Assembly: GCF_900109575.1 (NCBI RefSeq)
Contig: NZ_FOAF01000009.1
Span: 124,001 to 188,000, forward strand
Source: Olivibacter domesticus
Lineage (GTDB): Bacteria; Bacteroidota; Bacteroidia; Sphingobacteriales; Sphingobacteriaceae
Direction: 5' to 3'
DNA length: 64,000 bases
Position 1 is the first letter of the stretch; each line of letters begins with the position of its first letter. The position numbers and the translations under genes were made by a program. Positions 35,831-45,504 of this stretch are shown in pieces. The notes under the pieces were generated by a model. The model was not told the DNA's origin. It worked only from the letters and a program-made list of their open reading frames with translations, and did not search any database.

Positions 35831-36478
35831 ATGAGTCTTACATTATTAGAAGAATATATAGAATCGGGCAATGCAGCTGCGATAGACAATCTTTTGCATA
35901 CAAACCCTGCTTTATGTCAGCAAAAAACAAGTCATGAAATCTCCCCTCTCCTACTGGCCTGTTATTATAATAAACATCAGATTGTAAAGATCATTTTACA
36001 ACATATTCAGGAAATTAACATTTTCGAAGGCGCAGCAGCTGGTTTAACTGACGTTGTAAGTGAACTTTTAGAGGAATCACCTGAATTGCTCAACACTTTT
36101 TCTGAACATGGGTTCACACCTCTTGGCATGGCTACTCATTTTGGGAACACGGAGATTGTAAGATATTTGTTAATAAAGGGAGCAGATGTAAATTTGCCTT
36201 CTCAAAATGGCTATAATGTCTATCCTCTACATGCTGCCGTTGGGTCCAATTTTGATGAAATAGCTAAAATGCTGGTAGAAGCAGGTGCTGAAGTGAATGT
36301 ACTACAATCGTCACGCTCAACCCCCCTTCATACTGCGGCACAACATGGCAATATAGAAATACTCATTTTATTGTTGGAAAACGGAGCACTAACAGACATT
36401 AAAAATGATTTCGGAAAAACGGCCGCAGATTTAGCAGCAGAAAAGGGATTTGCAGAGATTGCTAATATACTAAGCTGA
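35831..36478 (+). CDS. Ankyrin-repeat protein
   Basis: A 215-aa cytosolic protein made of ankyrin repeats. Clear repeat cores are GFTPLGMATHFGNTEIVRYLLIKGADVNLP (about residues 96-125), YPLHAAVGSNFDEIAKMLVEAGAEVN (about 134-159), and TPLHTAAQHGNIEILILLLENGAL (about 167-190), with degenerate copies before and after. No signal peptide or catalytic domain is present, so it is probably a protein-protein adaptor of unknown partner. It stands alone, divergent from the metal-uptake leader and convergent with the PspC gene. Confidence 0.9.
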   Translation: MSLTLLEEYIESGNAAAIDNLLHTNPALCQQKTSHEISPLLLACYYNKHQIVKIILQHIQEINIFEGAAAGLTDVVSELLEESPELLNTFSEHGFTPLGMATHFGNTEIVRYLLIKGADVNLPSQNGYNVYPLHAAVGSNFDEIAKMLVEAGAEVNVLQSSRSTPLHTAAQHGNIEILILLLENGALTDIKNDFGKTAADLAAEKGFAEIANILS

Positions 36479-36489
36479 GAAAGCGTTTA

Positions 36490-36711
36490 TTAAAAGTCCC
36501 AAAGGCGGTGTCTCATTCGTTTCACAAAACCACGAATATCTAATACAAAACCCGCTAACAGATAAAAAACTATAGGAAACCCGACCGCTAAAAAGGAAGA
36601 ATAAATAAAGAAAAGTCTAATTTTTGAGATAGAAACACCCAACTTTTCTCCAATATAAGCACAGACTCCAAAAGAGCGTTGCTCAAAAAAAACCATTATG
36701 CGCTGCATCAT
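36490..36711 (-). CDS. PspC-domain membrane protein
   Basis: A 73-aa protein matching the PspC domain: short N-terminus, FGVCAYIGEKLGVSISKIRLFFIYSSFLAVGFPIVFYLLAGFVL spread over residues 15-57 with one or two TM segments, then a basic tail. Its ATG overlaps the TGA of the DUF2851 gene (ATGA, 36708-36711), so it is translationally coupled to it. PspC domains often act in envelope stress responses; no psp partners are visible here. Confidence 0.82.
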   Translation of the reverse strand: MMQRIMVFFEQRSFGVCAYIGEKLGVSISKIRLFFIYSSFLAVGFPIVFYLLAGFVLDIRGFVKRMRHRLWDF

Positions 36712-37997
36712 AGCGTTTCATTTTGTTTAAGAATGTGCAAACCTATACCGCAGGTCAAACATCTCATTTTATCGCAATAAGACCCCTTTAATTGTAAAAG
36801 AGCTTGAGAATCCGTCGCTGTCTTCGCTTGTACACCTAACCGTTTGTATTGGTTCACAATACTATTATGCTCAGGAGCTAGCTCTTCTAACAAATCAACC
36901 GCCCTGCAAATATACGCCTCTTTTCCAATATATTTGCCATAGCTAAATAAAATTGTTACCACTGTATTCAAAATAATGCTGTCAATAGTATTTTTTCCTA
37001 GCTTAGCAGGATGTTTCTTCGACAATACATCAAATTTATAGTGGGTTTTCCAATAGCTATTAATGGGTAAATCTTCAAACAAACATCGTAGCTCATCAAC
37101 CTTCTTGGCTTCGATAATCTTAGAAAACAGTCCCTGTGCTTGCCTATGCCAAGCGCTAAATTGTGCTAATCTAATGGTAGGAAAGTTTAACGGACGCATA
37201 CGTAAAAATCTCCAAGAAGCGGCATCTATAGGTTTTAAATGATACTGTTTCTGCAAATACCGATAAGTGTGCTGCAGCTCGTTCGGGTAATCGTCCTTAA
37301 ATTGCTTCTCTAACATACCTGCTTGGCCAAACATCAACGCTTCAATAAAAATGCCGTCCTCATATTTCTTTAAAAGTTTATAAGGTAAACTTTTAGCTAA
37401 ACGCTCAAAAGGTATTGCATTCACGCGATAGCCGAAATTCTTGGCTAATAAAATATAGGTAATTTCCTCCCAACTGCCCTGGCAATCATTTAATAAATTA
37501 TTAACGTATTGCGCTTTTTCTAATAGGCGCTCTACCGATAACCGCTCTAACCATTGGGAAATATAAAAAGGTTCAACCAATGAAATATGTTCTTGACATG
37601 GTATGACCGTTCTCGCGGTCATGAATTCGTTATACCGATTTAATACGGTATGATCTATCAAAGTTTTAAGCTCTAAGGTTTCTGGCATGGTACCGTCTTC
37701 TAAGATTATTTCGCTATCGTGATCATACACTACATGTAGAATTACATTATTATAAGCTGGATCATGTTGATGCTTGTGAGCGTACCAATCAGACGACTTA
37801 ATATGGATTTCTACATTCCCGGCCCATTCGATGCCCTCTATAATGAGTCTACTATGTTCAAAATCTGGACCAGCATGTCTATTCTTGTCGCCCGGGTATT
37901 TAACAGATAGGATTTTTTCGTTTTTAGTTCTTAGTTTATAGGTATTATATAAACGGTACTTCCAAATGTAATGGAGCACCTCTTCAGGTATATTCAT
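36708..37997 (-). CDS. DUF2851 family protein
   Basis: A 429-aa protein of the Bacteroidota-typical DUF2851 family, function unknown. The N-terminal signature runs from EEVLHYIWKYRLYN to HAGPDFEHSRLIIEG and WAGNVEIHIKSSDWYAH (about residues 4-70). A C-terminal cluster CDKMRCLTCGIGLHIL near residues 410-425 has three Cys and could bind metal or a Fe-S centre. No signal peptide. It forms a two-gene operon with the PspC-domain gene through a 4-base overlap. Confidence 0.88.
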   Translation of the reverse strand: MNIPEEVLHYIWKYRLYNTYKLRTKNEKILSVKYPGDKNRHAGPDFEHSRLIIEGIEWAGNVEIHIKSSDWYAHKHQHDPAYNNVILHVVYDHDSEIILEDGTMPETLELKTLIDHTVLNRYNEFMTARTVIPCQEHISLVEPFYISQWLERLSVERLLEKAQYVNNLLNDCQGSWEEITYILLAKNFGYRVNAIPFERLAKSLPYKLLKKYEDGIFIEALMFGQAGMLEKQFKDDYPNELQHTYRYLQKQYHLKPIDAASWRFLRMRPLNFPTIRLAQFSAWHRQAQGLFSKIIEAKKVDELRCLFEDLPINSYWKTHYKFDVLSKKHPAKLGKNTIDSIILNTVVTILFSYGKYIGKEAYICRAVDLLEELAPEHNSIVNQYKRLGVQAKTATDSQALLQLKGSYCDKMRCLTCGIGLHILKQNETL

Positions 37998-38067
37998 TTG
38001 CCGGAATGATAGGTTTACACCTAAAGATAGAAAAGATTTATAGATTCTTAAAACGAATTAAAAAATT

Positions 38068-39285
38068 TCATCGTTTTATCCATTTGTTTACCACCATGGC
38101 AGCCACCGTATCACCGGTAGCATTTAACAGCGTAGCCATAGGATCTACTAAAGTACCGATAATCATGACGGCCGGAATGGCTTCAACGGGGAGACTGTAC
38201 GCTGATATCATGAGCATTTCCCCGATATAACCTCCATTTGGAATACCTCCTGCTACTATACTTACCAACACGGTAAGCCCCAATGCCAGGAGCAGTGTAT
38301 CTGGCTCCATAAAAGGCCGGCCAATAAGAGAAAAAGCCACCGCAATTTTAATAATAGAGGACATCGAAGAACCGTCTTTATGCAGCGAAGCACCAAGCGG
38401 TATCACTACGTTGGCGATGGACTCAGGAATGCCAATTTTTTTCGCCGCTTCCAAATTTGGTGGTATAACGGCGATACTGCTACAAGTACTCACAGCCGTG
38501 ATAGATGGCAGAATATTGGCCTTCCAAAATATACCTATCCCCTTTTTACCTTTTGCGATAAAAGCATATAAACTAAAGAAAACTAAAAAATAAAAAAGTC
38601 CGACTAAATAATAAACACCTAATGGCTTCGCATATATTCCAAATAATTGGGGCCCTACAGTGCCTACCTGATAGGCAAAATAAGCTCCTAGACCAATCGG
38701 CGCTAGTTTCATAACAAATCCCAATAAAGTCTTCATAACTTCATTTCCTGAATGTAGAAGTTTGCGGAATGGTTCGCCTGCCTCACCTGATCGAAGCGAC
38801 GCAATGCCTACCAAAAAGGAAAATATAATAAAGGCTAACATATGCTCGCGGGAAAGAAGTTGATTGAATTCACTCACCGTGAGAAATCCAACCAAACGAT
38901 CACCCCAGCCCAGATGGTCGTCACCAAGTGCAACATTGGCAGCCCCTTTCGTAGCCAGATTATCGTTAAATGGGAAAAGCCAAACGGCGATAATCGTAAC
39001 AATTGCTGCGATCAGCACCATGGATACGAATACAATCATCATGACCGACAGTATACGCCCTAATTTTTGTGATTGATCAATGTTGGCGACTGCCGAGGCG
39101 ATGGCAAAGAATATAAGTGGAATAACAGCTGTAAAGAGCAGGTTTAGAAAAATATCTCCTAAGGGTTTGAGATATATTACTACATCCCTCGCGAAAAGTC
39201 CTACTAAACTGCCTATAAAAATACCGGCAAGCAACAACAGAATATTGCTGTAGTTTTTAAAAAAACCATTACTTAGGATGCTCAT
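38068..39285 (-). CDS. Dicarboxylate/amino-acid:cation symporter (DAACS, GltP/DctA family)
   Basis: Inner-membrane Na+ or H+ coupled symporter for dicarboxylates or acidic amino acids. The 405-aa protein has eight or so TM helices and the family's re-entrant hairpin regions: STCSSIAVIPPNLEAAKKIGIPE (about residues 265-287, serine-rich HP1) and VPLGASLHKDGSSM (about 294-307, HP2 side), and the C-terminal PMATLLNATGDTVAA (binding-site Asn/Asp). It lies after tex on the same strand. Its start codon sits in the loop of a 16-bp inverted repeat that also looks like the tex terminator. Confidence 0.9.
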   Translation of the reverse strand: MSILSNGFFKNYSNILLLLAGIFIGSLVGLFARDVVIYLKPLGDIFLNLLFTAVIPLIFFAIASAVANIDQSQKLGRILSVMMIVFVSMVLIAAIVTIIAVWLFPFNDNLATKGAANVALGDDHLGWGDRLVGFLTVSEFNQLLSREHMLAFIIFSFLVGIASLRSGEAGEPFRKLLHSGNEVMKTLLGFVMKLAPIGLGAYFAYQVGTVGPQLFGIYAKPLGVYYLVGLFYFLVFFSLYAFIAKGKKGIGIFWKANILPSITAVSTCSSIAVIPPNLEAAKKIGIPESIANVVIPLGASLHKDGSSMSSIIKIAVAFSLIGRPFMEPDTLLLALGLTVLVSIVAGGIPNGGYIGEMLMISAYSLPVEAIPAVMIIGTLVDPMATLLNATGDTVAAMVVNKWIKR

Positions 39286-39310
39286 ATAACACTAAAGTAA
39301 TGGTTTTTTT
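39259..39310 (-). terminator. Terminator-like inverted repeat enclosing a start codon
   Basis: AAAAAAACCATTACTT (39259-39274) is repeated in perfect inverse orientation at 39295-39310. On the minus strand the 16-bp stem ends in T7 and resembles a terminator for tex. The 20-base loop contains the ATG (39285-39283) of the symporter gene, and the 3' arm encodes its codons 5-9. Confidence 0.75.
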
Positions 39311-39369
39311 AAATTTTATACAAAGCAATCTGCTTAATTTTGTGATTTAGTCAGTTTCGATCTAAAACA

Positions 39370-41616
39370 TTAAGAAAACTTACTTTTTAATGCAGCTAAC
39401 TTAGCGGCCATATCTGTTTCGGGAGTTTTACGGTTTTGGGGCTTTGCATTTCTCTTATCAGCACGCGCATTCGTATGAGCCGGCTCTTTCTCTTCTGATT
39501 TCATACTGAGTGATATACGATTTCTCGTGACATCAACTTCCGTAACGGTCACTTCTACCTGTTGATGTACTTTAACTACCTCATTTGGATCTTTAACAAA
39601 ACGATTAGCAAGCTGACTTAAATGTACTAAACCGTCTTGATGTACGCCAATGTCTACGAAAGCTCCAAAAGCAGTAATATTTGTCACTATACCAGGCAGC
39701 TTCATTCCTACTTTTAAATCATTGACACTGTTAACGCCTTCCGTAAACGAAAATGCTTCAAATTTTTCTCGGGGGTCTAAACCGGGCTTAGACAACTCTT
39801 TTAATATATCATTCAAAGTAGGCAAGCCTACCTCATCAGTAACATATTTGCTAAGAGAAATACTTTTGCGAAGTTTATCATCTTTTAATAAACTGTCTAC
39901 ATCCTGCCCTAAATCTGTAGCCATTTTTTCTACCAACGTATATCTTTCAGGATGTACACCACTAGTGTCCAATGGATTTTCTGCCCCTCTGATGCGTAAG
40001 AATCCGGCCGCTTGCTCAAATGCTTTTTCTCCTAAACGAGGCACTTTTTTTAAATCCGACCTACGTTTAAAAGCGCCGTGTTGATTTCTATATTCCACTA
40101 TGCTTTGAGCCAGAGCGGGGCCTAAACCCGATACATATGCTAATATTTGCTTAGAAGCGGTATTGAGTTCAACACCTACTGCATTTACGCAACTTATCAC
40201 TGTATCAGCCAATGATTCTTGTAATTTACTTTGATCTACATCATGCTGATATTGACCCACTCCAATAGACTTTGGATCTATTTTCACCAATTCCGCAAGT
40301 GGATCCATCAGTCGTCTACCAATAGAAACAGCTCCTCTTACCGTTATATCATAATCAGGAAACTCTTCCCGGGCTACTTCTGAAGCGGAATAAATAGATG
40401 CCCCGCTCTCATTAACCATGACAATAAGTGCTCCAGGCAAGTTTAGCTTCCGAATAAAATCTTCCGTTTCGCGTCCTGCCGTACCATTTCCGATGGCTAT
40501 AGCGTCTATATTGTATTGTTGAAAAAGTTGTTTAATTTCATGAACAGATTCAGCTGCTTTAGCACCACCTGTATGCGGGTAAATAGTGGTATTAACAAGA
40601 AGTTTTCCTTGCTCATCTAAGCAAACAACCTTACATCCGGTGCGAAAACCTGGATCAATGGCCATTGTACGTTTACTTCCTAGCGGTGCCGCCAGCAAAA
40701 GTTGACGTGCATTCTCGGCAAATACACGTATAGCATCTTCATCGGCCCGTTTCCGGGTAATTAAACGAACTTCGGTTTCCATGGATGGTTTTAGTAAGCG
40801 TTTAAAGCTGTCCTGAATAGCTAATCGTACTTGCGCGCTACACTCGTTAGCAGCCGTAACAAAGCGCGTATCAATCATGGCAATTGCTTCTTCTTCCGGC
40901 ACTATGACATCTAAGTACAACATTTGTTCTTTTTCGCCACGCCTCATAGCCAATATGCGATGGGAGGGTGCTGATTTCAAGGGTTCCGTCCATTCATAAT
41001 AGTCTTTATATTTTATAGCCTCTTCTTCTTTTCCCGGCACCACCCTTGACGAGAATGTGCCGTGTTCCATAAAAAAATCGCGGATCTGCGAACGGGTTTC
41101 TGCATGCTCTGCAATGATTTCAGCTAAAATATCCCTTGCTCCCGCTAAAGCCTCCTCTACACCGGCAACACCTTTTTCTTCATCAATATAAATAGACGCT
41201 TCGGATGCAAGATCGCTAGACTCCTGCGCTAAAATAAGGTCTCCTAAAGGTGCTAATCCCTTTTCTCTTGCCACTGATGCCTTTGTTTTACGCTTAGGTT
41301 TATAAGGCAAATAGATATCTTCCAGTACCGCCATTGTTTCGGCAGCTTCCAATTTTTCCTGGAGTACCGGTGTTAACTTACTTAACTCAGTAAGCGATTT
41401 TATAATTGCTTCCCTCCGTTTATCTAAATCGCGCAATTGTCCAACTTTATCACGTATTTCAGCTACCTGTACTTCATCAAGACTGCCGGTGAGTTCTTTT
41501 CTATATCTTGAAATAAAAGGAACTGTTGCCCCTTCGTCTAATAATTGAATGGTCGTTCTTACCTGTTTGTCGGTTAATGATAATTGTTGGGCAACTCGCT
41601 GTTCGTGTGTTAACAT
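39370..41616 (-). CDS. tex: Tex-family RNA-binding transcription accessory protein
   Basis: Conserved nucleic-acid-binding protein (Spt6-related). Domain order in the 748-aa product: Tex N-terminal helical region (about residues 1-190, RQLRDLDKRREAIIKSL), YqgF/RNase H-like domain (about 320-450, TMAIDPGFRTGCKVVCLDEQG), helix-hairpin-helix motifs (about 490-560, with ASKQILAYVSGLGPALAQSIVEY), and an S1 RNA-binding domain (about 638-708, GIVTNITAFGAFVDIGVHQDGLVH). The full Tex architecture and length are present. A basic, low-complexity tail follows S1. Confidence 0.96.
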   Translation of the reverse strand: MLTHEQRVAQQLSLTDKQVRTTIQLLDEGATVPFISRYRKELTGSLDEVQVAEIRDKVGQLRDLDKRREAIIKSLTELSKLTPVLQEKLEAAETMAVLEDIYLPYKPKRKTKASVAREKGLAPLGDLILAQESSDLASEASIYIDEEKGVAGVEEALAGARDILAEIIAEHAETRSQIRDFFMEHGTFSSRVVPGKEEEAIKYKDYYEWTEPLKSAPSHRILAMRRGEKEQMLYLDVIVPEEEAIAMIDTRFVTAANECSAQVRLAIQDSFKRLLKPSMETEVRLITRKRADEDAIRVFAENARQLLLAAPLGSKRTMAIDPGFRTGCKVVCLDEQGKLLVNTTIYPHTGGAKAAESVHEIKQLFQQYNIDAIAIGNGTAGRETEDFIRKLNLPGALIVMVNESGASIYSASEVAREEFPDYDITVRGAVSIGRRLMDPLAELVKIDPKSIGVGQYQHDVDQSKLQESLADTVISCVNAVGVELNTASKQILAYVSGLGPALAQSIVEYRNQHGAFKRRSDLKKVPRLGEKAFEQAAGFLRIRGAENPLDTSGVHPERYTLVEKMATDLGQDVDSLLKDDKLRKSISLSKYVTDEVGLPTLNDILKELSKPGLDPREKFEAFSFTEGVNSVNDLKVGMKLPGIVTNITAFGAFVDIGVHQDGLVHLSQLANRFVKDPNEVVKVHQQVEVTVTEVDVTRNRISLSMKSEEKEPAHTNARADKRNAKPQNRKTPETDMAAKLAALKSKFS

Positions 41617-41741
41617 AATAATTTAATAAAATGCTAAGGATTACGCTCTAAATCCTTTAGCCTAAACATATTTTTATGGATGCGAAATTGGGTTATTTAA
41701 ATTAAAGAAGCAAGAAGCTTTTAATAAGAATTGTGCTTATA

Positions 41742-41769
41742 AATAAAAAAAGCCCTTATCTAAGGGCTT
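41742..41769 (-). terminator. Intrinsic terminator after tatA
   Basis: AAGCCCTTA (41750-41758) pairs with TAAGGGCTT (41761-41769) around a 2-base loop. On the minus strand the stem runs into a T-rich tract (complement of 41742-41750). It begins just after the stop of the TatA-like gene. Confidence 0.88.
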
Positions 41770-41774
41770 CCATT

Positions 41775-42224
41775 CTATGAATTTTGTTTGGTATCCTTTT
41801 CTTTTTCACTTCCATTATCTGGTTGTGTAGAAGATTCTTTATTTTCATTATCTGCTACTTCAGGGCCTGCAACCTCCGTTGAGGTATTGCCATAATAATT
41901 ACTTTGGCTTCCATAATATTCCGGCTGCCTTTGTCCGCCATCACTGTAATCATCTACTTGCTCAGTAGGTGCCTGTGTGCGAGGCCGCTCGGTGCTGCTA
42001 CTTGTGGCATCGGAAACATCCAGATCTTTTCCGAAATTATTTATCTGATCATTTATATCTTTTTTAATAGAGTCGGAAGCGTCCTTGAACTCACGAATAC
42101 CTCTACCTAAACCCCTAGCCAGTTCGGGAAGCTTTCTTCCGCCAAACATGAATAATGCTACCAATAAGATAAGCATCATTTCTGACCCACCTATATTTAG
42201 AAATAATAATACTGAATTTAACAT
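41775..42224 (-). CDS. tatA: Sec-independent translocase TatA/TatE-like protein
   Basis: Pore-forming component of the twin-arginine translocation system. A short periplasmic N-terminus and TM helix (about residues 10-27, GGSEMMLILLVALFMFGGRKLPELARGLGRGI across the hinge) are followed by the amphipathic helix IREFKDASDSIKKDI. The long Gln/Ser/Asn-rich C-terminal tail (about 60-149) is low-complexity and longer than in most TatA proteins (usually 60-90 aa). The tatC gene is not in the window. A terminator follows directly. Confidence 0.92.
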   Translation of the reverse strand: MLNSVLLFLNIGGSEMMLILLVALFMFGGRKLPELARGLGRGIREFKDASDSIKKDINDQINNFGKDLDVSDATSSSTERPRTQAPTEQVDDYSDGGQRQPEYYGSQSNYYGNTSTEVAGPEVADNENKESSTQPDNGSEKEKDTKQNS

Positions 42225-42516
42225 CTTCCTTTTCTTTGAGCCAACAAACTTAAAAAAATAAGTTTGTTCTGCATAAACCTTCCTTCAAAGCTATTAATTT
42301 TTTATGGCAATGTATAAATAATTAGAAAAATCTAATGCCTTATTTAGTTACTAGTTGTTCGGTATTCGTTACTCGCCTATCTGTATGTTTGTATTGTTTA
42401 TCCGTTTTTTCTCGCGCAGTTACTTTCGTACCATCTGTATTGCTTTGCTTTAACGTTGGTATAACAACAAATACACTGTAAGAATCGAACAACAAACAAC
42501 GATTAACAAACAACGA
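42225..42516. other. Intergenic low-complexity region
   Basis: Between the tatA start and the E2 stop there is no coding frame of note. The part nearest the E2 gene (about 42480-42520) has short AACAAACAACGA repeats. No hairpin or promoter can be firmly called; the tatA promoter presumably lies at 42225-42300. Confidence 0.4.
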
Positions 42517-43860
42517 CTATATCGTTCTGTTTACATCCCACTGTTCCAGGTAATCTGCTACCCGTTTTACAAACATGCCTCCCAATGCACCATCTACCAC
42601 GCGATGATCATAAGACAATGACAAAAACATCATATGTCTGATACCGATCATATCTCCAAACTCCGTTTCGATGACGGCCGGTTTTTTAGTAATAGCGCCG
42701 ACAGCCAATATTGCCACTTGAGGTTGATTGATAATTGGTGTTCCCATTATATTACCGAAAGAGCCAATGTTTGTAAGTGTAAACGTACCTCCCTGCGTGT
42801 CATCTGGCTTTAGTTTATTGTTTCTAGCTCTATTTGCCAAATCATTTACCGCCTTGGTAATGCCCGTTAAGCTCAGTTCTTTTGCATTTTTTATTACGGG
42901 AACAATTAAGTTACCACTGGGCAAAGCGGTGGCCATACCTATATTTATAGCATGTTTTTTAATGATCTGCGTACCGTTTACAGAAACATTTACCATTGGA
43001 AAATCTTTCAAGGCTTTTACAACCGCTTCGATAAAAATGGGCGTAAACGTTAACTTCTCATTCTCGCGATTTTGGAAAACATCTTTTACTTTATTACGCC
43101 AATTAACCACATTGGTAACATCTGCTTCTACAAAAGAACATACATGCGGCGCCGTTTGAGCACTGTGGACCATATGTTCGGCAATTAGGCGTCTCATACG
43201 GTCCATTTCAATAATTTCATCTTTACCTGAGGCAACAGACGCAGCAGAACTTTCAATTTTACCTGTATTGGAGGCATGTGTTTCTTGTTTTGCTAGCGGT
43301 GCTTCCTCACTGCTTTGACCTCTCGCAGCTAGGTAGTCAATAAGGTCTTGCTTTGTTACCCTACCTTCTAAACCTGAGCCTTGAATGTTCTCCAACTCAT
43401 CTAGCGATATACCTTCTTCTTGCGCAATATTCTTAACCAAAGGTGAATAAAATCTACCAGTATCCCCAGATACTATTTTGGCAGAAGATTCCTGGGAAAG
43501 TTCATCATTTTCCGCAAGCTGCTCAAGTCCCGGTATAGCCGGTTCTACCGCTGAAGTCTCACTTATCGGTTCCTCAATTACGTCACTATTACCTAAATTT
43601 GTTTCTTCGGTTCCCTCACCTTCAACCTCCAACACAGCTAATACATCTCCTACCTGCACTACCTGGTCTTTGTGAAAACGTTGTTCAATAAGCTTTCCCG
43701 TTACCGGAGATGGAACTTCAGAATCTACTTTATCAGTGGCTATTTCCACTATTGTATCATCGGTGTTAACCACCTCACCAGGATGTTTCAACCAGTTTAC
43801 AATGGTTGCTTCAGATACACTTTCCCCCATTGAAGGTAGCAGTAAATTATATCTTGCCAT
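42517..43860 (-). CDS. 2-oxo acid dehydrogenase E2 (dihydrolipoamide acyltransferase)
   Basis: Acyltransferase core of a 2-oxo acid dehydrogenase complex. One N-terminal lipoyl domain (about residues 2-76) carries the lipoyl Lys in IATDKVDSEVPSP. An acidic linker follows, then the peripheral subunit-binding domain (about 137-173, SPLVKNIAQEEGISLDELENI). After a second linker comes the catalytic domain (about 215-445), with the active-site LSYDHRVVDGALGG near the end. One lipoyl domain and 447 aa fit branched-chain or pyruvate E2. E1 and E3 genes are not adjacent, so substrate is unassigned. Confidence 0.93.
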   Translation of the reverse strand: MARYNLLLPSMGESVSEATIVNWLKHPGEVVNTDDTIVEIATDKVDSEVPSPVTGKLIEQRFHKDQVVQVGDVLAVLEVEGEGTEETNLGNSDVIEEPISETSAVEPAIPGLEQLAENDELSQESSAKIVSGDTGRFYSPLVKNIAQEEGISLDELENIQGSGLEGRVTKQDLIDYLAARGQSSEEAPLAKQETHASNTGKIESSAASVASGKDEIIEMDRMRRLIAEHMVHSAQTAPHVCSFVEADVTNVVNWRNKVKDVFQNRENEKLTFTPIFIEAVVKALKDFPMVNVSVNGTQIIKKHAINIGMATALPSGNLIVPVIKNAKELSLTGITKAVNDLANRARNNKLKPDDTQGGTFTLTNIGSFGNIMGTPIINQPQVAILAVGAITKKPAVIETEFGDMIGIRHMMFLSLSYDHRVVDGALGGMFVKRVADYLEQWDVNRTI

Positions 43861-44050
43861 GTTACTCTATCTTATTAAATCTTTTAATAACGCCCAAGTT
43901 ACAACAATATCTAAAAAAACAAAACAATACAGAATAATATTTTGTTTAAAACCATCACAAACAACTAACTATTAGTCATTATCCGTAATAATGATTTTTT
44001 ATTTTGATCCAAATAAGGATTAATATTCAAATTGTTCTACCAAGTTTCAA

Positions 44051-45298
44051 CTAAGTCACCTCTTCCTTCAAGAGGTAAAATAACATAATTAATGCGTTTG
44101 CTGCCGAACGTTCTATATTAGGAAGCCTAATTTTGCCAAAATTGAACAATTTCGCTTTTGCTCCATTTTTACCCGCTACGGCAATCCATACGGTGCCTAC
44201 TGGCTTATCGGCTGTCCCCCCATCGGGCCCTGCAATTCCTGTAACCGCTAAACTGTAATCCGTGGCATATTGTTTTTGTGCGCCTAAGGCCATCTCTAAT
44301 GCAACTTGCTCACTCACTGCACCATATTTTATAAGAGATTGTTCGGACACACCCAGCATACTAATTTTTAATTCGTTGCTATACGTTATTGCTCCTCCTT
44401 TAAATATGACGCTGCTTCCTGGTAAACTAGTAAGTAAATGGCCTATATATCCGCCTGTGCAACTTTCGGCGGTCGACAAACTTAAACCGTTATTTACCAT
44501 AATTTCTAATAAAGTCTGCTCTAAAGAAATATCGCCGACACCTACGATATAGGGCTTAACCAACTTTTCAATAGTAGCTAGATAAGTCGAAACTTCTTTC
44601 TCCAAACTTGTCCCATCCGTTCCAAACCCCGTTAATCTCAATTTTACTTGTCCGTATTTCGGCAAGTAGGCCAGATGGATATGAGTAGGCAACGATTCCT
44701 CAAACGAAGCAAGCTTCTCGGCCAAAAATGATTCGCCCAAACCTGCGGTTAAGAGCGATTGATGTACAATAGCACTTTTTCCTGGAATATTTTTCAGCCT
44801 TGGGAGCACCTCATACTCCATTAGATATTTCATTTCCGATGGAACGCCCGGCATAATTACAAATATTCTTCCCTTTTCGTTAATCCACATGCCGGGTGCT
44901 GTACCCGTTTCATTGTGGAGAACTGTTGCATTGGCCAATACATCCGCTTGTTTATTATTTACTTCCAACATTGGCCTATTAAACTTTTTAAAAATAGCTG
45001 TTACATGAGCCAAGACCTGCTCGTCGCGGTATAGTGTAGTACTGAAATAGTCAGCGAGTGTCTTTTTCGTGACATCATCTTTTGTAGGTCCAAGGCCGCC
45101 AGTGCATAGAATAACATCTGCTCGGTTTATTGCTAAATCGAGCGCTTCTGTAATAGCCTTCGATTTATCAGCTACTGAACTTATTTGTACCAATTCAATC
45201 CCAATTAAATTGAGTTGATTGGCAATCCAGGCAGAGTTTGTGTCTACAATCTGCCCGATCAATATCTCATCTCCTATCGTAATGATCTCAGCTGTCAT
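44051..45298 (-). CDS. cinA: CinA-family nicotinamide-nucleotide amidohydrolase
   Basis: Two-domain CinA protein, 415 aa. The N-terminal MoCF/COG1058 domain (about residues 1-170; EIITIGDEILIGQIVDTNSAWIA and ILCTGGLGPTKDDVTKKTLA) is followed by a C-terminal CinA/PncC amidase domain (about 255-410; NNGLSLSTAESCTGGYIGHLLTSLPGSS and AVTGIAGPDGG), which deamidates NMN in pyridine-nucleotide recycling. It is full length, with the Ser/Lys amidase motif regions intact. It lies upstream of the E2 gene on the same strand, about 190 bases apart. A tandem-repeat region separates it from lptD. Confidence 0.94.
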   Translation of the reverse strand: MTAEIITIGDEILIGQIVDTNSAWIANQLNLIGIELVQISSVADKSKAITEALDLAINRADVILCTGGLGPTKDDVTKKTLADYFSTTLYRDEQVLAHVTAIFKKFNRPMLEVNNKQADVLANATVLHNETGTAPGMWINEKGRIFVIMPGVPSEMKYLMEYEVLPRLKNIPGKSAIVHQSLLTAGLGESFLAEKLASFEESLPTHIHLAYLPKYGQVKLRLTGFGTDGTSLEKEVSTYLATIEKLVKPYIVGVGDISLEQTLLEIMVNNGLSLSTAESCTGGYIGHLLTSLPGSSVIFKGGAITYSNELKISMLGVSEQSLIKYGAVSEQVALEMALGAQKQYATDYSLAVTGIAGPDGGTADKPVGTVWIAVAGKNGAKAKLFNFGKIRLPNIERSAANALIMLFYLLKEEVT

Positions 45299-45378
45299 AG
45301 GGAGCTTTTGTTTTTTAATTAACTAATAACCTGCATTTTAAATCTAGACCCTTGCATTTCTCTATTAACGACGAATAA

Positions 45379-45504
45379 AGTCTTGTTACTTGCTACTTAA
45401 GTCTTGCTACTTGACACTTATATCTTGCTACTTGATACTTATATCTTGCTACTTGATACTTATATCTTGCTACTTGGTACTTATATCTTGCTACTTATAT
45501 CTCG
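45379..45504. repeat. Tandem repeat of a 21-bp unit
   Basis: About five copies of a unit close to TATCTTGCTACTTGATACT plus TA run from the cinA side up to the lptD stop codon (TAG at 45507-45505). The first and last copies are diverged. No coding frame uses the repeat. Confidence 0.85.

Noticed and set aside
45379-45504. Tandem array as a CRISPR array
   Set aside because: Copies are directly adjacent with no unique spacers, the unit is 21 bp, and no cas genes are present.
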